Shown here: piece after piece, positions 20,565 to 26,065 of the stretch
Numbering within the stretch: position 1 is the stretch's first letter
Layout of the letters: every line of letters begins with the position of its first letter
NCBI GenBank assembly: GCA_020200675.1
Contig: JAIVIG010000282.1
Location: forward strand, 1-26,065
Direction: 5' to 3'
DNA from: Actinomycetota bacterium
Lineage (GTDB): Bacteria > Actinomycetota > Rubrobacteria > Rubrobacterales > Rubrobacteraceae
DNA length: 26,065 nt
Notes under the pieces: model-generated
Told to the model about the DNA's origin: nothing
Seen by the model: the letters and a program-made list of their open reading frames with translations, nothing else
Databases searched by the model: none
Made by a program: the position numbers and the translations under genes

Positions 20565-21443
20565 TTGGGTTTCCTGCGGTCGGTGGAGAAGCGGATGGAG
20601 TCCCTCGTGGAGGGGGTCTTTGGACGTGCCTTCAGAAAGCAGGTCCATCCGGTCGAGATCGCCAAGGGCCTCACCAAGCAGATGGACGAGAACCGCATGG
20701 TCAGCGTCTCCAGGACCTACGCCCCGAACGACTTCACCATCCACCTCTCCAAGCCCGACGCGGAGTCCATCCAAGCCTACCAGAGCGCCTTGAGGGACGA
20801 GTTGATCCAGTACGCCTCGACCCACGCCCAGTCGAAGAGCTACCACCTAATGACTCCCCCTAGGGTCCGCTTCGTCACCGAAGACTCCTTGCGCTTCGGC
20901 GAGTTCGGGGTTACCGCGAAGCTGACGGGCGGAACCGGCCCTCGCGCGGAGGGCGCCCCGGAGGACACCTCGGGTCAGACCCGCATCTTCCGCACCGAGA
21001 AGACCGGTGGCGACAGTCAGGGCGAGGATCAGGGCACGTCCGCCATCTCCGCCGAGGAGGCGAAGAGGCACGGTCTCGCGCGGGAGACGGTGGAGATGGT
21101 GCTGGAGGACGGGTCGTACCCGCTGGAGGGAAGCGGGCCGTGGAGCGTCGGCCGCTCCGAGGAGAACGACATCGTCGTCCAGGACCCCAACGTCTCTAGG
21201 CGGCACGCCAGGCTCGTGCGCTCGGAGAACGGCTTCGTCGTCGAGGACCTTGGCTCGACCAACGGCACCCTCCTCGACGGCGCGCCCATAGACCGCGAAC
21301 GCATCGAGAACGGCGACGAGCTGACCTTCGGGGGTATCACCGCCCGCTTCGTCCGCCGGATGGACGGGCCGTCTTCGTCCCCCCAACGCGGCCAGGACTT
21401 CGATGACCCCGCGCCGCGCAAGAAGGATTCCGGAGGGCGTTAG
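20565..21443 (+). CDS. fhaA: FhaA-like protein: DUF3662 domain plus FHA domain
   Basis: The 292-residue product begins with the DUF3662/FhaA N-terminal domain (1-125): VEKRMESLVEGVFGRAF, VHPVEIAKGLTKQMD and PNDFTIHLSKPD. A Gly/Thr/Glu-rich linker (125-170) follows, then an FHA domain (about 180-272) with R197 in SVGRSEEND, S211 in VSRRHARLV, and GSTNGT from residue 230, the residues that bind phosphothreonine. In Mycobacterium tuberculosis FhaA binds the phosphorylated MviN/MurJ system and affects peptidoglycan synthesis. The start is TTG at 20565, six bases after the kinase stop, with only a weak AGGT-type ribosome site, so coupling to the kinase is likely. Confidence 0.92.
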   Translation: MGFLRSVEKRMESLVEGVFGRAFRKQVHPVEIAKGLTKQMDENRMVSVSRTYAPNDFTIHLSKPDAESIQAYQSALRDELIQYASTHAQSKSYHLMTPPRVRFVTEDSLRFGEFGVTAKLTGGTGPRAEGAPEDTSGQTRIFRTEKTGGDSQGEDQGTSAISAEEAKRHGLARETVEMVLEDGSYPLEGSGPWSVGRSEENDIVVQDPNVSRRHARLVRSENGFVVEDLGSTNGTLLDGAPIDRERIENGDELTFGGITARFVRRMDGPSSSPQRGQDFDDPAPRKKDSGGR

Positions 21444-21447
21444 AGGC

Positions 21448-21972
21448 ATGGACCTGCAGGTGCCGCTGCTCGCGGCGAAGGCTTTGCTGTTGCTCCTGCT
21501 CTTCGCGTTCATCTACGCCGTGGTCCGGCGCGGCATCGGCGACCTGCGGTCCGTCCCCGAAGATGAGACCTTCGTCGCCGGGAAGGAGCCGGAGGCCGAC
21601 GGTCGGCGGGACCGTCCGGAGAGGCGTTCGGGGTCTGGCTCAAAAACCTTTGTCGCCGCCAACGGCCGGAACGGTCACGCCGCGCTCGTGGTCGAAGACT
21701 CGGACATCCTCGCGCCGAACACCGAGTTCCCGGTGGACGGCGACACGACGAGCATCGGCCGTTCGGGCGCGAGCGACATCGTCCTCAAGAACGACGATTA
21801 CGTCTCGGGGCAGCACGCGAGGCTCACCCGCCACGGCGGTCTCTTGTACGTCGAGGACGCGGGTTCGACCAACGGCACCTTCGTCAACGACCGCAAGACT
21901 ATCGGCGCAACCCCCTTGAGCAGCGGCGATCGGGTGCGGGTGGGGTCCACGACCTTCAGGTACTCGGAGTAG
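21448..21972 (+). CDS. fhaB: FhaB-like membrane-anchored FHA protein
   Basis: The 174-residue product has a single N-terminal transmembrane segment (about 5-27, LLAAKALLLLLLFAFIYAVV), a charged linker (30-75) and an FHA domain (about 80-174) with the Arg in SIGRSGASDIV, the Ser-like turn VSGQHARL and GSTNGTFVND. FhaB (FipA) proteins bind phosphorylated FtsZ/FtsQ-type partners and link kinase signalling to septum and wall synthesis. ATG at 21448 lies four bases after the fhaA stop, with AGAGG immediately upstream. The order fhaA-fhaB-pstP is the actinobacterial one. Confidence 0.92.
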   Translation: MDLQVPLLAAKALLLLLLFAFIYAVVRRGIGDLRSVPEDETFVAGKEPEADGRRDRPERRSGSGSKTFVAANGRNGHAALVVEDSDILAPNTEFPVDGDTTSIGRSGASDIVLKNDDYVSGQHARLTRHGGLLYVEDAGSTNGTFVNDRKTIGATPLSSGDRVRVGSTTFRYSE

Positions 21973-21986
21973 GGGCCGGCGAACGC

Positions 21987-23165
21987 GTGCTGCTCCTCGA
22001 ACACCACGGCCTCACGGATCCGGGCAAGGTCCGCAAGAACAACGAAGACTCTCTCCTCGTCGGTGAGGGAAGCGACGAGACGCTCTTCGTGGTCGCCGAC
22101 GGCATCGGCGGCTTCGAGGCCGGGGAGGTCGCGAGCTCCATCGCGGTAGACGTCCTCAAAGACGTCGGGCCTTCGGAGTCTCTGGAAGACGCCATAAGGG
22201 AGGCCAATCGCCGCATCCTCGCCGCCGCCAGGGGAGACGAGAGGTTCCACGGGATGGGGACCACCGTGGTGGCGATGCGCTTCGGCGGTACCGGAGAGGA
22301 GCCGATAACCCAGATCTCGCACGTCGGTGACTCCCGGGCGTACCTTTTGCGCGGCGAGGAATTGAAGCCCGTCACGGAGGACCACTCCCTCGTCGCCGAG
22401 CTCGTCAGAAGCGGCGACCTGACGCGCGACCAGGCCTCGGAGCACCCGCAGAAGAACCTGATCACACGCGCTTTGGGCGCCGAGGAGGAGGTCGACGTCG
22501 ACACGGTCGTCCTTCCCGTCGAGCCCGGGGACCGTCTGCTCCTCTGCTCAGACGGCCTCTCGGACATGGTCCCCGAGCCCATGATGCTGATGATCCTCAC
22601 CTCCAACCCCGAGAACCCCGAGGGGGCGGCTCGCGCCCTCGTCTCCGCCGCCCTCGAGGCCGGCGGCGCCGATAACGTGACCGTCGTGGTCGTCGACGTA
22701 CGGGAGGAAGACCCCCCCGTCGAGGAGCTCCACCGGGGCGGCACCGAGGAATTCAGGGCCATACTCCCCGACGAGACGCGCCCAGAGACACCCCGAGGGG
22801 GTGTCCCGCGGGGCAAGAAGCACGCATCTGCGCGCGCGAAGAGAAGAGATTTGGGGCGTCCGGGACGGACCATAGTTGCTCTGGTCCGGGCTGTTGCGGT
22901 GGTGCTGGTGCTGGCGGCGCTCCTCACGCCCTTCTACCTCTGGGGCTCCAGCCGATACTTCCTCGGTTTCGACGAAGGCGAGGTCGCGGTTTACCGGGGG
23001 CTGCCCTACGCGCCTTGGGGCCTGGAGCTCAGCGAGGAGGTCCGGAGGACGGGGCTCGAAGAGGCCGACGTGGAAGAGCGCTTCAGGGACGACGTGGAGG
23101 GCCACAGGCTCTACTCGTCCGAGGAGCAGGTCGAGGAGGTCGTGCGCGGCCTCGAGGCCGGGTAG
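21987..23165 (+). CDS. pstP: PP2C-type Ser/Thr protein phosphatase
   Basis: The 392-residue product has the PP2C domain (about 1-245) with the metal-binding aspartates D21 (NNEDSLLVG), D38 (ADGIGGFEAGE), D189 (CSDGLSD) and D229 (GADNVTVV), plus HVGDSRAYLLR. A basic linker (255-290) precedes one transmembrane helix (about 293-315) and an extracytoplasmic tail of about 75 residues. This is the usual PstP layout, which removes phosphate from kinase targets and the kinases themselves. The start is GTG at 21987, 14 bp after fhaB. It shares the operon with the kinase and two phosphothreonine-binding proteins. Confidence 0.93.
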   Translation: MLLLEHHGLTDPGKVRKNNEDSLLVGEGSDETLFVVADGIGGFEAGEVASSIAVDVLKDVGPSESLEDAIREANRRILAAARGDERFHGMGTTVVAMRFGGTGEEPITQISHVGDSRAYLLRGEELKPVTEDHSLVAELVRSGDLTRDQASEHPQKNLITRALGAEEEVDVDTVVLPVEPGDRLLLCSDGLSDMVPEPMMLMILTSNPENPEGAARALVSAALEAGGADNVTVVVVDVREEDPPVEELHRGGTEEFRAILPDETRPETPRGGVPRGKKHASARAKRRDLGRPGRTIVALVRAVAVVLVLAALLTPFYLWGSSRYFLGFDEGEVAVYRGLPYAPWGLELSEEVRRTGLEEADVEERFRDDVEGHRLYSSEEQVEEVVRGLEAG

Positions 23166-23180
23166 CGAGGAGATGACGGG

Positions 23181-24506
23181 ATGACCCAGCGCGCCACGCT
23201 CCCCATGACCATCGCCCTCCTCATAACCACCCTGGGTTTCGCGACCCTCATCTTCGTCCAGGAGGCGACCAGCCCGCCACTCGTCTACGGCGCCTACTAC
23301 GCGGGCACCATGGTCGCGCTCTACCTCGGCGTCAGGCTCTGGCTCCCTCACTCCGACGTGTTGCTGCTGCCGATGGTGACGCTCTTGACCGGGGTCGGGC
23401 TGATCGTGATCTACCGCCTCACCTACGAGGTGCCAGGGGTCGAGAACCTGGCGACCACGCAGGCCGGTTGGATCCTGGTGGGAGCCGGCACCCTCGTGGT
23501 CGTGGTGCTCTTCTTCCGCGACTACCAGAGGCTCTTCGCCTACAAGTACCTCCTGGCCCTGGCCGCCGTCGGCTTCGTGGCCTCGACCTTCACGCCTTTG
23601 GGCTACGAGGTCAACGGGGCGCGTCTCTGGCTGGAGATAGGGCCCGTTACCTTCCAGCCCTCCGAGTTCGCCAGGATCGCGCTGATCGTCTTCTTCGCCG
23701 GCTACCTGGCCGAGAAGCGCGATATCTGGGCGGCGACGAGCCGCTCGTTCATGGGAATACAGCTGCCGGCGCTGAAGTATTTCGGGCCGGTCGCGCTGGT
23801 GTGGGCGGCCTCCCTGGGGCTCCTCGTCTTCGAGAAAGACCTGGGGAGCAGCCTGCTCTTCTTCGCCGTGCCCGTGCTGATGCTGTACGCGGCGACGGGC
23901 CGCATCGCCTACGTTATCCTCGGCGCGCTGCTCTTCGCCATAGGCTCTTTCGCGACGTACCTGGCGTTCTCCCACGTGCAGCTGCGCGTGAGCAGCTGGC
24001 TCGACCCCTGGTCGGACCCGGACGACTCGGGGTTCCAGATCACCCAGAGCATCTTCAACATCGCCGACGGCGGCATCACCGGCACGGGCCTCGGCGCGGG
24101 CTTCTCCCAGACCATCCCCGAGGTGGAGACGGACTTCGTCTTCTCCACCATCGCCAGCGAGCTGGGCCTCCTGGGGTCGACGGCCCTGCTCCTCGTCTTC
24201 CTCGTCTTCGCGTATCGGGGCATAAAGATATCCCTCCTCACCGAGGACGACGCCTCCAAGCTCCTCGCCTTCGGCCTGACGGCCATGTTCGCCATCCAAA
24301 CCCTCATCATCGTCGGCGGCGTAACGAAGGCCATCCCGCTCACCGGCCTCACCTTACCCTTCGTCTCCTACGGCGGCTCCTCGGTGGTCGGCAACTTCGT
24401 CCTCACCGGCCTCCTCCTGGTCGTCTCCGAGAACGCCGGGAAACGCTCCGGCGCGGAAGAACGGGAAGGTTACGACAGGGCGTCCTTGGAAGAGGAGGCG
24501 GTTTGA
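23181..24506 (+). CDS. rodA: SEDS-family peptidoglycan glycosyltransferase RodA/FtsW
   Basis: The 441-residue product has about ten transmembrane segments and the SEDS signatures: ARLWLEIGPVTFQPSEFARI, EKDLGSSLLFFAVPVL, WLDPWSDPDDSGFQITQS, TIASELGLLGS and GLTLPFVSYGGSSVVGN. SEDS proteins polymerise lipid II into glycan strands. Its partner, a class B penicillin-binding protein, follows with a one-base-offset overlap (stop 24504-24506, next start 24503). The position between pstP and pbpA and comparison with the mycobacterial locus point to RodA rather than FtsW. ATG at 23181 lies 15 bp after pstP, with a purine-rich GAGGAGATGACGGG stretch before it. Confidence 0.92.
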   Translation: MTQRATLPMTIALLITTLGFATLIFVQEATSPPLVYGAYYAGTMVALYLGVRLWLPHSDVLLLPMVTLLTGVGLIVIYRLTYEVPGVENLATTQAGWILVGAGTLVVVVLFFRDYQRLFAYKYLLALAAVGFVASTFTPLGYEVNGARLWLEIGPVTFQPSEFARIALIVFFAGYLAEKRDIWAATSRSFMGIQLPALKYFGPVALVWAASLGLLVFEKDLGSSLLFFAVPVLMLYAATGRIAYVILGALLFAIGSFATYLAFSHVQLRVSSWLDPWSDPDDSGFQITQSIFNIADGGITGTGLGAGFSQTIPEVETDFVFSTIASELGLLGSTALLLVFLVFAYRGIKISLLTEDDASKLLAFGLTAMFAIQTLIIVGGVTKAIPLTGLTLPFVSYGGSSVVGNFVLTGLLLVVSENAGKRSGAEEREGYDRASLEEEAV

Positions 24507-26065
24507 ACGCGCAGCTCAGGCGCACCTTCTACCTCTTCGTGGTTGGGTTCGTAGCACTGGTCGGCGTGCTGGCCTACTGGCAGGTCTATGCCAGGGAGTC
24601 TCTGGCGACCGACCCGGCGAACCGGCTGCAGTCGCGGCGGGTCCAGGAGGTCCCGCGCGGCCTGATCCTGGCGGGCGACGGCGAGACGGAGCTTGCCAGA
24701 AGCGAGCAAGACGACAACGGAACCTACGCCCGCTTCTACCCGGAGGGGCTCCTCTACGCGGGCGTCACCGGCTACTGGAGCACCAAGTACGGGGCGAGCG
24801 GGCTCGAGATCAGCCAGAACAACAACCTCTCCGGCGCCGGCGAGCCCGAGACGCTCGACGAGCTGATGAACCAGTTCTCGGGTGTCGATGAGGCTGGTAA
24901 CGACGTCGAGCTCACCCTGGACCCCGAGCTCCAGCGCCTCGCCTACGACGGGCTCGCCTCCAGCAGCACCGGACGCGGCGCCGCCGTCGCCCTGGACCCG
25001 AAGAACGGCGAGATACTCTCCCTCGTCTCCTACCCGTCCTTCGACCCCAACAACATAGACGACAACTTCGAGGAGCTCGCCGAGGACCCGAGCTTCCCGC
25101 TCGTGAACCGGGCGACGCAGGGGCTCTACCCGCCGGGCTCGACCTTCAAGGTCATCACCGCCGCGGCGGCCCTGGAGGCCGGGGTGAAGCCGTCGGACAG
25201 GTACAGGGACAACGGGACCTACGAGACGCCGGGGTATACGGTATACAACTACCGGGGCAGGGAGTACGGGCAACAGACCTTCGAGCAGGCCCTCGGCAAC
25301 TCCGTAAACACGATCTTCGCCCGGATAGGCAACGAGGACGTGGGCGCCGAGCCCCTGGCCCAGAAGGCCGAAGCCTTCGGCTTCTACGACCCCTACGAGG
25401 ACTTCGCGCTCCCCATCTCCCCGAGCTTCTTCAATCCCCCGCCAGAGCAGTGGGACCAGGGGAACGTAGCCCAGAGCTCCTTCGGCCAGCAGACGGTCAG
25501 CAGCACCATTTTCGAGATGGCGAACGTCGCCGGCGCCATCGCCAACGGCGGGACCATGATGGAGCCCCGTCTCGTGCGCGAGGTCCGCTCCCCGGACGGC
25601 GTGATCATCGACAAACCCACCCCGCGCGTCCACGGCCGCCCGATGGACGGGGAGACCGCCGGCACCCTCACCGACATGATGGAGGCGGCCGTCACCCAGG
25701 TCGAGAGCGGAGCCGCGATCCCCGGCGTCAAGGTCGCCGGGAAGACCGGTACCGCCGAGGCCCCGGGCGAGGAACTCCACTCCTGGTTCATCTCCTTCGC
25801 CCCGGCCGACGACCCCGAGATCGCCGTGGCCGTCATGGTCGAGAACGGGCAGGAGGGCTACAAACAAGCCCTCCCCATAGCCCGCCGCCTCATGGAAGCC
25901 CATCTCAGGAGCCAGGGCGAGCTCCCCAACGAGGCCCCGAGCCCACCGCCCGCCCAACCCCAGGGCGAGACGACCCAGCCGGGCGCCCAACCCGCCCGGC
26001 CCCAAAACCAGGCTCCCTCCCAGTTCCCCTTCCAGAACCCCTTCCGGAGCCAGAACCCCAACCAA
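24503..26065 (+). CDS. pbpA: Class B penicillin-binding protein (PbpA-like), runs off the window
   Basis: The 521 codons seen here remain open to the window end. The N-terminus is a short cytoplasmic part and one TM (about 6-25, FYLFVVGFVALVGVLAYW), then a dimerisation/pedestal region (30-140). The transpeptidase domain has S213 in GSTFK (the acylated serine), SVN at 267-269 and KTGTA starting at K414. The tail is Pro/Gln-rich. The TTG start overlaps the rodA stop by two bases and has AGGAGG four bases upstream. It cross-links the strands made by its partner RodA. The downstream gene order is not visible; pknA and pknB commonly follow in related genomes. Confidence 0.93.
   Translation, partial: MNAQLRRTFYLFVVGFVALVGVLAYWQVYARESLATDPANRLQSRRVQEVPRGLILAGDGETELARSEQDDNGTYARFYPEGLLYAGVTGYWSTKYGASGLEISQNNNLSGAGEPETLDELMNQFSGVDEAGNDVELTLDPELQRLAYDGLASSSTGRGAAVALDPKNGEILSLVSYPSFDPNNIDDNFEELAEDPSFPLVNRATQGLYPPGSTFKVITAAAALEAGVKPSDRYRDNGTYETPGYTVYNYRGREYGQQTFEQALGNSVNTIFARIGNEDVGAEPLAQKAEAFGFYDPYEDFALPISPSFFNPPPEQWDQGNVAQSSFGQQTVSSTIFEMANVAGAIANGGTMMEPRLVREVRSPDGVIIDKPTPRVHGRPMDGETAGTLTDMMEAAVTQVESGAAIPGVKVAGKTGTAEAPGEELHSWFISFAPADDPEIAVAVMVENGQEGYKQALPIARRLMEAHLRSQGELPNEAPSPPPAQPQGETTQPGAQPARPQNQAPSQFPFQNPFRSQNPNQ

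Noticed and set aside
22548..24299. Long open frame of 583 codons on the minus strand opposite pstP and rodA
   Set aside because: It is rich in Glu/Gly/Arg/His without motifs, as expected from the antisense of high-GC coding DNA, and both genes on the plus strand have complete family signatures.

Overview
The window is high-GC bacterial DNA with dense genes, frequent GTG and TTG starts and many short overlaps. The best guess is an actinobacterium from a deep branch, Rubrobacter-like. The right end carries the actinobacterial order fhaA-fhaB-pstP-rodA-pbpA. The window also has a DnaD/DnaC-type helicase-loader pair, a mutL gene and separate small accB and accC genes, which do not fit Streptomyces or Mycobacterium. 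The genus is inferred from gene content, not from a search.

Left part (1-3751, minus strand): a lipoprotein with a ComEC-like metallo-beta-lactamase fold that is cut off at its C-terminus; then a DNA-replication/recombination operon read right to left (DnaD-like protein, DnaC-like ATPase, and a protein with features of phage-type annealing proteins); then two related small membrane proteins.

Central part (3814-13188): a circularly permuted ATP-grasp enzyme overlapping a polytopic membrane protein gene; a short-chain dehydrogenase; a YqhQ/DUF1385 membrane protein; an AI-2E family transporter whose 3' end overlaps accC; accB-accC (biotin carboxyl carrier and biotin carboxylase of acetyl-CoA carboxylase) on the minus strand; and mutL, divergent from accB and preceded by a possible nine-codon leader ORF.

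Region 13.2-18.6 kb is the most disturbed part. It holds a lower-GC orphan gene, an EamA permease with an internal out-of-frame deletion, a YbdK-type ligase whose only sensible start is ATT, a GNAT acetyltransferase with an in-frame TGA near its N-terminus, a complete IS630-type insertion sequence with a -1 frameshift site, three arrays of a GCTGANN heptamer (two forming a MITE-like inverted pair), a stand-alone RAM-domain protein, a CARDB-like protein that looks 5'-truncated, and a tRNA-Leu(CAG) gene.

Right part (18878-26065, plus strand): a cell-envelope signalling and growth operon. A Ser/Thr protein kinase with an unusual multi-pass membrane half comes first, followed by FhaA, FhaB, the PP2C phosphatase PstP, the SEDS glycosyltransferase RodA/FtsW and the class B penicillin-binding protein PbpA, which runs off the window. 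Phosphorylation (kinase), phosphothreonine reading (FHA proteins) and dephosphorylation (PstP) are thus physically linked to the peptidoglycan elongation pair.

Four transcription units have a -10-like hexamer only 9-11 nt before a start codon, with no ribosome-binding site, suggesting leaderless mRNAs. I did not find a clearly new defence or mobile system. The most interesting signals are unusual translation starts, the leaderless pattern, the helicase-loader/annealing operon, and the decay and repeat cluster.
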